DNA of 32,282 nt from Xanthoparmelia taractica (GCA_033085395.1 JANQBS010000369.1:1-32282); one strand, 5' to 3'; positions 10,941-22,302 are shown, numbered from the stretch's first letter. Made by a program: numbers and translations. The notes: generated by a model from the sequence alone, not told the origin.

Positions 10941-13172
10941 ACTCTTATAAAAGATAATTCGATAATTAATAAGATAGATCTTAAGCGTTCGAATATATTT
11001 TCTATAAAAAAAGACTCGTAGTATCGAAAAAATTATTTAATTAATAAAGTAACTCTTAGATAATAAATACAATTATCGAAAATCTTTATTAAACGTTAAA
11101 GAGATAAAAGATTAATCTTTTAATAAGAAAAGAAAAATAATTTTTAAGAAGTCTATTTAGATCTTATAGTAATTAAGTCTAGATATAAATAAATACTAAT
11201 AAGATAAATTAAAACGATTATCGTATTTCGTGAAATTTTATATATTTTCTTAATATTTTTTATAAATCTCTAAATCTAATAAATAATTCGAATAAGATTT
11301 AAAGTAAATATAATAATAGTTAAAATAACGATAATATTCAAAGAAGTAGAAGTAATAATAATATCTTTTCAAGTAGCTAAACTTAATAAAGTTATAATAT
11401 CTATTTATAGAAGATTAACGTAACTACGAAAATCTTTAATAAGATTCTTAATAATAATACTATTAATAGCAAGATAGTAGAAGAAATAATAATAATTCTT
11501 TAAATAAAGAATCGAAGAATATTAGTAGTAATACTTTAATTAAGAAGTCTATTAATAACCAATCTAATATTATAAATATAGCGTTAATACTTAATGATTA
11601 AATAATATAGAATAATAATATAATTTAGACGTTACTATTAATTTATTAAATATAAGTAATAAATAAGTAAGAAAATAATATCTTTCTATAAAGAGCTCGG
11701 AGAATAAGTATCTACTATAGTCTTACACTACTAGTAATATATTCTAGTCTCTCTAACTTCTTCTTTAGTAAGAAAATCGTCTACGAAAGACTTTCTTAAA
11801 CTCGTAATATTTTATAAACGTACTTAAAAATATATTTATATGTCTTAATATTAATATAGATTTTTATATTAATATAAGCGTTATACTTAGTTAATAGATA
11901 GAATTTATAGACTATTACTAAATAGTTCTATTTAAATTTATTCTTTAAAATTATAATAGATCTACGTCGATAATATTTAAGATAATTAAAGACTAATTTA
12001 AATATAATATAATTATAGAAGTTCTTTAGAGATCGCTTAATATATTTATTCTTATCTAAGTCTTAATAAGATAAAATAGTATTTATTTTACTAATAGCGT
12101 ATTAATTACCAATTATTATAAAGTATATATCTAGTTACGATAATATAAAGATTTAAAATATAAACGATTATTAGAGATCTTAATATTAATTATAATATCT
12201 ATCTTAATAATAATAAAGAATCGATTCTTAAAACATAATATAATAAGAATATAAGTATAAGAAAGATCTTATTTTTAAAACTCTATAGTATAGATATACG
12301 CTAAAACTCGATCTAATATAGAGAGATTAATTAGCTTCATAAATTTCTATACGAATTTTAAATTAAATTATACTTCGCTTTTATAAGAGAAAAGATTATT
12401 TTTTTTAAAAAAAATATTATAGAATTAATTAATAGAATTTATAGCGTATAAGAAGCTAAATCGTATTAGAAGCATTCTTAGAAACTATCGTCTATACTAT
12501 AATATCTAATTAACGTACTTCTAAATAGTCTAAAGAGTCTACTAAGAAGAAAATAATATAGTACTCTATAATTATACTCTCTATATATAGCGGGTTAGAA
12601 CGACTAAACTATATTAGAAATACGTTTTCTATTTAACTTATTAATAAATCTTAGTACGTAAGATTAATTTAAATAAATATAATATAATAAAGAAATAATA
12701 TATTATCTTAAGAGAGACGTAAAAAAATAACTATATTATCTATATAAGATAAGTCGTATTAAGTATCTTCTTCTTTAAGATATCGTTTATAAGAATCTTT
12801 AGCTTTAGTCTAAATATTCTAGCGATTAAGTTAAAGCGATTAATAATTTTTTTGCTAGATAGAAGATTCTTTTAAATCTTCTATTAATTCGAGTTATAAA
12901 TTAAAATTATAAAGAGATTTAATTAATTAAACTTCGTAGATAGAGCGATAATACTTTAATATAATTATTTTATGAATCGTAAGTCGTCTTAATAAAAGCA
13001 AGAGAGAATAACTTATTATTTATTAGTCTAATCGTTTATTATAACTTCGTTAATATAAATATCGATTATTACTTAATATATATTAACTCGAATAATTCTT
13101 TAATTATACTTTATTTAATAAAATTAATTACTTTTAATAGCTATATATATATATTATAAACGAAATATTATA
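10941..13172. other. Relic stretch without a nameable gene
   Basis: The sequence is AT-rich and RIP-mutated, with slightly more C and G than 7627-10399 and short TpG/CpA-bearing islands (for example near 11700-11760 and 12590). I tried both strands for retrotransposon motifs and found none I would defend. It ends at the LTR starting at 13173. Confidence 0.35.
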
Positions 13173-13428
13173 TGTTAGATCTAGCGCTATATGCGTATTA
13201 GCGTCGATTACTTATAAGTTTAGAGTTTATTGCGAGGTCTATGATCTAAGGCCTTGACGGGACCTTGACGATCGTATATCGTCTTCGTATATCTTAGGGT
13301 TTTTATGTTCCTTAGAAATTAGTTCTATTAGAACTTAGTATCTAATATAGAAATTATTATTGTATCGACTATACGTCTCTTATATTAATTGGATCGCTTG
13401 CTAAGCGCTAGCGAATTAATTATCTATA
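13173..13428 (-). repeat. LTR copy 1 (3' LTR of element C)
   Basis: The plus strand starts TGTTAGATC and ends TCTATA; the inverse reading would start with TA (from TG) and end AACA. It matches 29534-29799 (direct) and 29858-30125 (inverted) along its full length, and sequences diverge immediately beyond both ends, which fixes the borders. Differences are mainly C/T and G/A; one 10-bp length difference sits near the GCGAGGTC motif. It is better preserved than its surroundings. Confidence 0.75.
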
Positions 13429-14000
13429 AATTTAAAAAGTGTCTACTGGATTTAAAATTGCTAATCGCGCGGCTAGGGCTGAAATTAAGAATTTTATCGA
13501 ATTAGTAACTTTATTAAATATTCGCGCGAATTTCGTTAAGTTAGTAACTTAACTTTACTATTAGTATAATTTTAGTACAATTAATAAATATTACTTATTA
13601 TACTCACGATTAGTATTAATTATATAACTTAGCCCTATATATATTTTTTATAATCGACGATAAGATTCGATAGCGATATATAGCGACGATTATTAACGTT
13701 ATCTCGAAATTGATTTCGAGATCATGAGTTTTAAATTAAATTCTTACGAGGGTAATGCCCGAAATAGTACCCGAAGTAGTGCGTAACGTATATTATTAAG
13801 TACTTGCTATCGTCACGGGGCCTTACGAGGACTTTGCACATAAAATTTAAAATTATCTTAGTTGCTAAATCGTGCTAATTATACGAATAGTAACTCTATT
13901 TACTAAATTTTCGAGTAGTTATTAATTCGACTAAATTTTACTAATATAAGTAAATAAGACTAAATATGCTAAATCGTGCTAATTATACGAACTCTACGAA
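13429..14000. other. 3' non-coding part of element C, with hairpin and 25-bp direct repeat
   Basis: CpA and TpG are partly retained here. A near-perfect palindrome (arms ATCTCGAAAT and ATTTCGAGAT, loop TG) lies at 13701-13722. A 25-bp sequence beginning TGCTAAATCGTGC is repeated exactly at 13863-13887 and 13967-13991. No open frame is visible. The section from 14001 to 14750 is more eroded and holds nothing I can name. Confidence 0.45.
13863..13991 (+). repeat. Pair of exact 25-bp direct repeats
   Basis: Copies lie at 13863-13887 and 13967-13991, 104 bp apart. Both read TGCTAAATCGTGCTAATTAT followed by ACGAA. They are identical although the DNA between them is mutated. Confidence 0.85.
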
Positions 14001-14750
14001 ATTCGTACGAAAATAAACTTTTTAAATTTATAGATAACTTCTTATATTATAATAGTTTTTTATAATAAAAAAAACGATTAAACTTATATAAACGAATTTA
14101 TATAATATATTTATATAAAGTTAATAATAAAATTAAATAGAATATATAAGTATTATTTATTTATAGAATAAGATTAGAGTTACTCGAGTAGAGCTATCGC
14201 GATCGATACGTTCTTTTATTTAATATTCTACTACTCGTATAAACTACTCGCTAGATTTACTTCGTCGGTTATATAGACTCTTACTTAAAATAATATTAAT
14301 ATTCGAAATTTCGCTATATTGAAATAATTCGTCGAAAGAAAAGATAAGAAGATAGCGTAAAAATATATAGACTCGATATTAATAGAAATTACTATATTTT
14401 ATATTACTTTAAATCTTTATTAAAATATCTTTAATCTTAAGTATATTTAATAAATTATTAATATTATCTTTTTAAGCGACGACTATCTTATTTAAAGAAA
14501 AATAATTATAGATTCGTAAATCGTAACTACGAGAATTTTCGTGAAGTAGCTTATAGTCTCGTAGATTTTTATTATTTATTAATCTCTCACTTGGAGATTT
14601 AAGAGTATTAATATAAGAATTAATATTCATTAAATATCTAGTAATTTTACGATAAAGAAACCCATTAATATTCTTATAGAAGTCGTACCTAGATGTATTA
14701 ATAGTAAAAGATTATAAAAAGAAAGTTATATGTAATAGCAAAGAAAGTAT
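14001..14750. other. Eroded 3' region of element C
   Basis: AT-rich relic sequence between the 3' non-coding island and the tandem duplication. No motif, reading frame or repeat is recognised on either strand. Confidence 0.35.
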
Positions 14751-15884
14751 AGTTAGTTGAGTGTATAAGTCTTGTTTTTTTCTAAGTTGGAAAAATCTTT
14801 CTAATAGTTAGTCAAGCACTTGCCTTAGTCGATTTCTTAATTGACTTGGCAAGTGCGTTTTCGTAATAGTATTCACCGAAATAGAAGAAAAAGCGAGCGA
14901 TCTCGCTTGCTATTATATATATATTGAAAGAAAATTCATTGGTGATAGCATATTAAAATTAACGGGAAGTTAGTAATGGTAAGATGTTTTCGACGATTAA
15001 ATTATATAGTTAGAATACTCGTTAGTACATAAACACCGGGCAATAAATCAATAATAATAGTTATAATACATGCATTGTTATCTCTCTTCAATAATCACAT
15101 AAACGTTATCGAGTAGAGAAGAATTATTTCTCGGTCGATAATACTCGTTGAACGTTTAATTCACAAAGACATTAATAAAGTAGCGATATTATACTTTCTA
15201 AGACGATCTCTTCTTTTTACGAGATTTAGCTAAAAAGACGAAGATAAGATTATAGAAGTAAATGCAAATATAGATGTAATAGCTTAAATTCTAGCTACTT
15301 TCTCCTTATATTTCTTTATTAACTTAGAAGTATTATTAAGATTCTTAATATTATATTACTATTTATATTTAGAATTATACTTCTTTTATCTTATTAGATA
15401 TTCTATAGTTAAATTAAGTTCTTTCTTAATAATTCGTTTATTAAGAAGTCGTTCGATTTCTAAATTAATAGTATTATTATTATTAATAGAAATAGACGAA
15501 ATATATTAAGATTAAGAGCGTTAAAAATAATCGTTTTATAGTATAAAATAAGGCTTTAATTATACTATTATAAAGATAAGATAAACTCTTTATTTTATAG
15601 AAATAGTAAGTTTATAGATAAGTCTATCTATTCTATTTACTATCTATTAAGAATTAATATATTATTATAATAGCTTATTAATAATATTAAGAATAGAGAA
15701 GATCTTATAGTCTATATAATCAAAGAAGTATCTATTCTCTTACTTTAAGATATATTAATTAATATTTTTTATCGTAATAAAATTTATTAAATATTTAAGT
15801 AAAATCGATAATATTTTTAGTTATAATTTATATAAAGACGTAATCGATTTTAATTAATAAACGAAGTAAATTTAAAAATCTATA
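14751..15884 (-). repeat. Tandem duplication of element C 3' end, copy 1 (chromodomain plus tail)
   Basis: This segment aligns in direct orientation with 15910-17112 over its whole length, with indels (copy 2 is about 70 bp longer). On the minus strand it holds the end of pol with a chromodomain relic near 15350-15450, then a non-coding tail down to 14751. The tail is less mutated than the coding part and carries a hairpin with arms GCACTTGCC (14816-14824) and GGCAAGTGC (14848-14856), and a GCGAG/CTCGC inverted repeat near 14895. Confidence 0.75.
15350..15620 (-). pseudogene. Gypsy pol C-terminus with chromodomain, duplicate copy
   Basis: Minus-strand reading gives VNRIDRLIYKLTISI near 15620 and LINELLRKNLI...RSIILN further on. 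These line up with the better preserved chromodomain in copy 2 (16574-16720). The chromodomain of this retrotransposon class would bind methylated histone H3 and steer integration to heterochromatin. This copy lacks the preceding integrase core, so it cannot be a functional pol end; it exists only through the duplication. Confidence 0.6.
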
Positions 15885-15909
15885 ATAGCAATTAGGAGTG
15901 TATTCAAAC

Positions 15910-17112
15910 AGTCAGTCAAGTGGGTGTGTAATTCTTGATTATTCTAAGTTGGAAAATTCTATCTAAGTCAGGGCCAGCCAAGCACTTGCGTTGCCGAGTG
16001 CTTGGTTGGCTTGATAAGTGCGCTTTCCGTGATAGCATCCGCCGAAATAGAAGCAAAAGCGAGCGACCTCGCTTGCTATATATATGTCTAAAGTATATAG
16101 AAAAACTTTGCTAATTAGTTGATAATAGCGTGATAATATATTAATATTAACGGGAAGCTAGGGTAGTGAGATCTCTTCGATAGTAATAGTAAGATCTTTT
16201 CGTCGATTAATTAAAATATTAGTTAGAATATTAATTAGTAAATAAACATCTAGTAATAAGTTAATTATAATAGTTATATAAACGTTATCGAGTAGAGGAG
16301 AGATATTTCTCGATCGATAATATTCGTTAAACGCTTAAATATAGCTATAAGGTGAATAGATATAGTGTTACTATAATATATAGTGTGTTTGATGCTTTTT
16401 ACTTGCTTATAAAGATATTAACGAAGTAGCGATATTATGCTTTCTCGAATAATCTCTTCTTTTTGCGGATAAGATTAGCTGAGAAAACGAAGATATAGAT
16501 ATAATAGCTCGAATTCTAGCTACTTTCTCCTTATATTTCTTCACTAACTTAGAAGCATTATCAAGATTCTTAATATTATATCACTGATTATATTTAGAAT
16601 TATATTCCTTTTATCTTATTAGGTATTCTATAATTAAATTACGTTCTTTCTTAATAATTCGTTTATTAAGAAATCGTTTAATTTCTAAGTTAACTATATT
16701 ATTATTATTTATAGAAATAGATGAGATATATTAAGGCCGAGAGCGTTAAAAAGAATCGCTTTATAACGTAGAATAAGGCTTTAATTATACTATTATAAAA
16801 ATAGAATAAACTCTTTATTCTATAGAAATAGCAAGTCTATAGATAAGTCTATCTACTCTATTTACAATTTAAAAAGAATCGATATACTATTATAATAGCT
16901 TATTAATAATGTTAAGAATAGATAAGATCTTATAGTCTTTATGCAGTCGAAGAAGCGCTTACTCTCTTATCTTAAGAAATATTAATTAATACTTTTTATC
17001 GTAATAAAATTTATTAAATATTTAAGTAAAATCGATAATATCTTTAATTATAATTTATGTAGAGACCTAATCGATCTTAACTAGCAAACGAAGTAAATTT
17101 AAAAATCTATTA
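15910..17112 (-). repeat. Tandem duplication of element C 3' end, copy 2 (chromodomain plus tail)
   Basis: This is the partner of 14751-15884. It is joined directly to the integrase relic at higher coordinates, so it is the original position, and copy 1 is the extra one. The tail (15910 to about 16440) has a hairpin with arms CCAAGCACT (15978-15986) and AGTGCTTGG (15997-16005) and is richer in CpA and TpG than copy 1, so the two copies have different mutation loads. Confidence 0.75.
16480..16870 (-). pseudogene. Gypsy pol C-terminus with chromodomain (element C)
   Basis: On the minus strand the frame reads VNRVDRLIYRLAISIE near 16860 and then a chromodomain: FLNKRIIKKERNLIIEYL, IR-stop-KEYNSKYNQ, stop-YNIKNLDNASKLVKKYKE. 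The conserved chromodomain pattern EYLVxWKxYxPExxxW is evident, with both Trp codons turned into stops (TGG to TAG type), as RIP does. Known role of the family: the chromodomain targets new insertions to heterochromatin. It follows the integrase at 17115-17760. Two in-frame stops make it dead. Identity of the domain is clear. Confidence 0.8.
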
Positions 17113-17114
17113 AA

Positions 17115-17760
17115 AGTAAAATTATAGATTATTTCGCTCGACGTAATCTTAGAAAAGACGAAGTTATTTAAGAAAATCTATATTTATAATAATATTTTCG
17201 ATTATAAAGAAGATCTGTTAAGGGTATATACGAAGTATCTTAAAGCTATCTTAATAGTCTAATTAATACGTTCGCTTGTATTATTAATCTATAAATAATA
17301 GACTATTAAATATAATAGAGAAATCTTTAATAATTTGAAAAGCGATTTTTAGAGCTCCGAGAGAAATTTCCTATCTCGATCGCTAATAATAACTTTTAGA
17401 ATTTCTTAATTAACAATATTAAGTTAATTTAGAAGTGCTTTTATTTAATTAAATACTTTTTAAGTTAATTTATTAGAGATTAATTAAATAGCTTTAATAA
17501 ACTTATAAGTAATAGATATAATATAATTTAATCTATAATTTAATAATAGAGGTAATATTAAAATAAAATTAATCGTTAGAGTGTAAAAAGATACGGGCGG
17601 AGATGAAATTGATTGTAAGCTATCGTAAGGTACGTGCTTCCTTATCTATAGCACTAAATACTCTAGATAATATCGAATGAAGTCTCGTAAGTGCTTTGTG
17701 ATTTTATAAATATATTAGAATAATGTGACGATTTCGTAGTATCTCTGAAAGTTAGAATAT
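17115..17760 (-). pseudogene. Ty3/Gypsy integrase relic (element C)
   Basis: Minus-strand reading gives a nearly continuous integrase: HVPYDSLQSISSPPVSFYTL, then TINFI (first catalytic Asp now Asn), then VIISDRDRKFLSEL around 17350-17420 with the second Asp kept, then a TAYHPQTD-like stretch (seen as IVYYL) and NTSERIN with a TIKIAL run near 17265. Integrase inserts the retrotransposon cDNA into the genome through a D-D-E active site. Stops include TAA from CAA and TAG from TGG. The region 17580-17990 is one of the least mutated parts of element C. It is preceded by RNase H and followed by the chromodomain. Confidence 0.85.
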
Positions 17761-18289
17761 TCTTCTCTATATATTAAAGTAAGAATATTCTTTATTAGTA
17801 AAGAGGGAATATATAGTCGTTATTGACTAGTAGTTCTATTAATATAAAAGATAAGATCTCGCTACATTTCGTGAGTGAGACTTTGCTATTCTCGCTATAA
17901 CTCTCCTTTTAATCGAGACGAAAAATAAAGATTAATATTAGTAACAAAGAGATACTTTCCCCGCACGAAAGGTAGAGAAGCTATATTCTCGCTGAATAGA
18001 TTTTTATTAATATCGAGCTATAAAGAAATTCTTTTTTAATAATTATCTTATTAATAGTCTTAAATATATTTCTTATAAAATAAAGCACTTATCTCTATTA
18101 AGCTTACGATAAAGAGAGTATTTAACTTCGAATAATAATAAGATAGCTTATCTCTGTTTAGACTTGCAAGCCTTAATAAAGCGTTAAATATAATATATTC
18201 TTTATTAGATTTGTTAGAGATAATTAGATTAAACTATCTTAAGAACTAGATAGCCCGAATTAAACGAATATTTATTCTTATTATTAATA

Positions 18290-18600
18290 TTATTAAAATA
18301 ATCAAATTTTACTTTATAATATTAATAATAGCACAATAATCTATCTATATTCTCACAGAATACTTTGAAGATTCGATTATATATCTTATTTTCTTTAGAT
18401 ATCAAATAAGATTAGTAATCTTTAATTTCATAGATTAATAATTTCTTTCTATTATAGTTAGAAGCCTTAATAGAAAAAGAATAAGCTTCGTGTTTATACG
18501 AGAAGACTATTTGCTTTTACTTTCATGTATATTTGATTTGCTATAAGCATTTAACTTGATATAAAAGACTATTACTTCGAAATTAAACTCCTTTGAGATA
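18290..18600 (-). pseudogene. Ty3/Gypsy RNase H relic (element C)
   Basis: Minus-strand reading gives FEVIVFYIKLNAYSK, then SSRINTKLILFLLRLLT, then ERNY, MKLKITNLI and LKKIRYIIESSK. This fits the Gypsy RNase H series (GFGxxVYH..., SRSxIEPIxFLSRxLTxAExxYWPTELE). RNase H removes the RNA from the RNA/DNA hybrid during reverse transcription. The WPTELE motif has lost its Trp. It lies between RT (19026-19620) and integrase, in the standard order. Confidence 0.75.
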
Positions 18601-18830
18601 TTTAAGTTAATTTATAAAATTCGAGTATTATTAAAATATATTAAAATCGTTAGTTGAGATAGTGTTTTTTAAAGAAGCTAAAAAGAAGTTAATTGCTTCT
18701 CTAAAGTTATAAATAGTTTTATTCGAGACGAATATTATTTTCTCTAACGTTTAGAGTTCGATATTTTCTTAAGAAGTAATGTTTTAAGATCTTGTAAGAA
18801 CTATATTAATTATATATAGAAATAAATATA

Positions 18831-19025
18831 TTAACGGAGATAGTCAATTAATCTTAGATAGTATTCGAGTTCTTTTAAAGTGTTAAAATATTGTAAATTT
18901 GAAATAGCTTTGAGCTTATCTTCTAAAGAAATTAAGTCGAAAGAGTTAACTTTCTTATCTAATAGATTAACGTTCGAATATTCTAGAAAGGCTTTTATAG
19001 AAGAAATAATAATATTAAATCTCAC
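18831..19025 (-). pseudogene. Ty3/Gypsy reverse transcriptase thumb/connection fragment, still open for 64 codons
   Basis: This 64-codon open frame is not a gene on its own. It reads FNIIISSIKAFLEYSNVNLL, then LISLEDKLKAISNLQ, then TLKELEYYLRLIDYLR. That is the connecting segment between RT and RNase H in Gypsy polymerases (pattern LxTxEEKLKAIxxLxFPxTLKDLExYLGLTGYLR). It continues directly from the RT palm at 19026-19620. The ATG is a chance internal codon; there is no reason to see a start there. Its openness reflects lower mutation load in this part of element C. Confidence 0.85.
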
Positions 19026-19620
19026 GAAAAGCTTAAATAGCTAACGAAGATCTTATAAGTGCTATTAAAATATCGTAGCATTTATAATCACATTATTAAT
19101 GTAAGTCTTTGCGTTGAGAATATATCGCAAGATCTTATTAATTTGACGTTAAATATAAATAATTAAATTTATATAATCTATAATTAAAACATTAAAGATT
19201 TTCTAATCTCTATAACTTATAACGATCTATATATAGCGATAATTTAAATATATTCGCTATTAATAGAAAAAGGAAGTAATATCGATTACTAAAATAAAAT
19301 TATAATTAGTTAGTATCTTAATTATATTCTATTGAAGAGATACTAGATATATATCTCGAAGTAATAAGTTATTTAAACCTCGGATATTAATTATAGATCT
19401 TTCTTTAATAATGTTATTAGATAATATTTTTTATATAATAAATATCGAATAAAAGAAGAATAGAGAATTCTTAATTTATTTAAGTCTTTTTTGTTCGTGT
19501 AGCTTATTAAAGACTTTATTAATTATTTCTCGATCTCGTATATCTAAGAAATAGATCTTAATTTTTTTATTAATCTTAATTTATTAATTATTTCTTAGTA
19601 AGAGCTTTATTCACTTCTCT
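19026..19620 (-). pseudogene. Ty3/Gypsy reverse transcriptase palm relic (element C)
   Basis: Around 19080-19130 the minus strand reads ILRYILNAKTYINNVIINA; the Y-I-N-N at 19092-19103 is the RT active-site box Y-I-D-D with both Asp codons changed to Asn (GAC/GAT to AAT), which kills the enzyme. The stretch continues into the thumb fragment at 18831-19025. Reverse transcriptase would copy the element RNA into cDNA. Upstream parts of the palm are more eroded. Confidence 0.8.
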
Positions 19621-19960
19621 TCTAACACTTTAATAAAGCCTATATCTTGATAGATCTGTGGGAATTCGTTAATTAAGTCGGTCAATACGGTTCTAGTCTA
19701 TGCATTCCCGAAAACCATAACTTTATTTAATAGCTTAGTTTCTTTAGCTAGTAAGAGAGTTAATTGATTTAAGCTCGATTATTCTAGGAAGTTAATGCTT
19801 AAATTCATGGCTATTTTCGTTAAGGCGAATTCAGATTCGATGTTAATTTGAAAGCAATTTTCGTAATTTATTTCGAGAATATTTTCAAGTCTCAACTTCT
19901 TTGGAATTTGAATAGATATGTTGAACTTATTTCGCATTAGAATTTTAGTTATTATATAAT
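19616..19960 (-). pseudogene. Gypsy pol linker between protease and RT (element C), unusually well preserved
   Basis: Minus-strand reading is open for about 100 codons: KILMRNKFNISIQIPKKLR, then LENILEINYENCFQINIES, then EFALTKIAMNL, then LLNKVMVFGNA, then RTVLTDLINEFPQIYQDIGF and IKVLEEK. The segment NEFPQIYQDIGF...LEE matches the run found just before RT in many fungal Gypsy polymerases (NEFPxLWxDxGFxxxPEExW). TpG and CpA are frequent here, so this part escaped most mutation. No protease active site is visible; that should lie at higher coordinates (19960-20600). Confidence 0.75.
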
Positions 19961-21879
19961 TAATTAAATAAGCGAATATTATTAGATTCGTCTATGCTAA
20001 CTCAAATAAGAAATCACGATTATTAGATAGATTAATTTTCTTGATTAATAGAATTATCTCGCTATATAAAAACACGAAAATAAATAATTTATTATAGATC
20101 TTTCTTCGAATAAACTTGTCTCGAGATCGAGTAATAATATTAATCGTAATACTATAACTATTAATTCTTACTTTCTTATTAATTATATTAATAATAATTT
20201 CTTTAAACTTAATAATATTATTTTTAATAAATATTTTAATATATAAATTATTAATAATATATAATTTTCTATATAAATCTATAAATACTTTTCGATCTTA
20301 ATTATTAATTTTAGAAAAATAGATATCTTATATAATATACTTCGAAGTCTCGTGCTTAGAAGTATTAATTTCACGTACTCGTAAAGATATTATTATTTTA
20401 AAGATAATTATATTCGAATATAATTAAGAATATTATAATCTATCTATTAAACTCACAATATATTTAATATAAATATAAATTTTATTCTCTTAATTAAATA
20501 GAATCGAGTTTAATTCTAATTATAATGTAAGTTTAATTTTAAAAAGTAAAATTATTTCTTAAATTCTAATTAGAAGCGATAAACTTAATAATTTTTAATT
20601 ATTTATTAGCGAAGTTAAAAGACTTTGCAAATTATTAATCAGCGAAGTTAGAAGACTTTATAAGCATTACTTCGTTGATATAAATATAGTTTCTAGAATA
20701 ATTAATACGTAAATACTTATATAATATAATCTTAAATAAAAAGAATTCCTAATAGTTTCGATAATAGGTTTCGATTCTTATAAAATTAGTAAACTAATTA
20801 TTATTTAATTATATAGAAAGCTTAGAATTATAGTTAGGATTAATATAATATTCTTTATTCTTATATTAATCTTCGTCTATAAAGTAAGAATATTTAATAT
20901 TAATATTTTCTTTCTAATAATTCGAACTTAAAGCTTATTCGTTATATTTTAATTTAATATTTTCGTTAATAATAGAGATCTGATAAATAGCTACTTTTAA
21001 ACGATTTATAGCATTAAATTAAAATCTTTTATTACTTTAAGTTTGTTAAAAACCTTAGATTAATCTTGAAGGAAACTACTATTATTAATTATTAAATAAA
21101 GGTCGATTCGAGATCGAATTTAATACGTTTAAAGCGGCGATTTACAGAGACTAACGAGATATTTACTAAGCGTTTTGCTGCGAATTTAAATAAGTATTTT
21201 GACTATTAAATTAACGAGAAAATAATTAAATTAATTAAGCGTTTAATAATTAAGTTAATTAAGTGTTTTAATTCTTATATTAATTATTAATTTAACGAAA
21301 AGACTACTAAAAGTAACGTCGCTAATATTAATTACTAGGATCTACACTTTGCTAAGGTCGAAATTATTAAGAAAATTTCTCTTATAAACGAGGTTAATAC
21401 TAATTAAAAATATCTTTATTACTATTATTCTAATTTTAAGAAAAACGATTCTAAGATCTCGCAAAGATATTTCCCGCAGAAGAAAATTTTTATATTCTCG
21501 AATTATGTCTATTTGCGTAGTTTTATTAATTATATTTAAGATTATCTATCTTTTCAAGAAAATTATATAAAATAATTTAATTCTTTAATTTTCTTAAATT
21601 ACGTCTTAGCTTAATATTTAAGCTATTATAGATTATATTAAGCTAATTTTTAATACTAATTAAATTAATATCTTTCGAAGTATATAAGATCTTTTATACG
21701 TACTCTCAAGACTTTCTCTTATTAATAATATCTTTTATAATATATTTCTTCTTTAATAATAAATTAATTATTATATTAATAAATACTTTAAATCGTTTAA
21801 TTAATATTCTCTTTTACTTATTTAATTTTTTTTATACTTTATAAGACGCTTATTATAATTAAAAAGCTTACTTAATTAT
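19961..21879 (-). pseudogene. Eroded gag C-terminus and protease region of element C, with 33-bp coding repeat
   Basis: By position this is the rest of gag and the protease. Most of it is too mutated to read. At 20608-20662 a 33-bp unit starting AGCGAAGTTA is repeated in tandem (second copy from 20641, incomplete); on the minus strand it encodes an 11-residue repeat ending in SNFAD or FNFAN. A plus-strand run near 21400-21500 (KKNDSKISQRYFPQKK) can be read, but may be chance. Confidence 0.4.
20608..20662 (-). repeat. 33-bp tandem repeat (11 codons), about 1.7 copies
   Basis: Copy 1 is 20608-20640 and copy 2 starts at 20641; both begin AGCGAAGTTA and then differ by G/A changes. The unit is a multiple of three, so it could expand without shifting the frame of the element C polyprotein. 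Confidence 0.7.
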
Positions 21880-22302
21880 TACTTTAAAATAGATCTCTTA
21901 AAATAAATCTAGAGATTTATACGAACGAGCTTATTATTCTTAATACTAGCTACGTTACGAGTATACTTTAGAACTAAATACATATCTCGAAAGTAAGTCT
22001 TTTTTAATATATATTTTATTAAAAAAGTATCGAAAGTTATTAACTTATTCTTATATATTAAATTAAAAAATCTTATATTATTAGCATTTTATCTACTAAT
22101 TAATATAGTTTCTATTATAGTATTAATACTATTCTATTCTAGCGATTCTCGCTTATTAGGCGATTTAGATACGTTATATAAAAGATCTTATAAAGTAGTT
22201 TATTGTTGCTATAAAAAGTTAGTATTCTATTAGTTAATATCGTTATTTTTAATTATATTAAAGTTATTTAAAATATCTTTAGAAGTAGAATTTATATTTA
22301 AA
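21880..22302 (-). pseudogene. Retrotransposon gag core relic (element C)
   Basis: The minus strand reads NIRFFNLIYKNKLITFDTF near 22070, then ILKKTYFRDMYLVLKYTRN, then VASIKNNKLV. This is the same Gag pattern as at 10400-10940 (FFDPxY...YFRDxHLF...LVRxNL). It is cut at 22302 by the insertion of element D; the N-terminal part of this gag resumes at 29110 on the other side. Gag is the structural protein of the particle. The copy is dead through insertion and stops. Confidence 0.7.
22298..22302. repeat. Target site duplication TTAAA, left copy
   Basis: TTAAA directly precedes the TG of the 5' LTR of element D, and the same five bases directly follow the CA of its 3' LTR (29110-29114). A 5-bp duplication is normal for Gypsy integrases. 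Confidence 0.7.

Noticed and set aside
18831..19025. 64-codon minus-strand open frame as an independent small gene
   Set aside because: It is the RT connection segment of a Gypsy polymerase, in line with RT and RNase H on either side. It has no start of its own.
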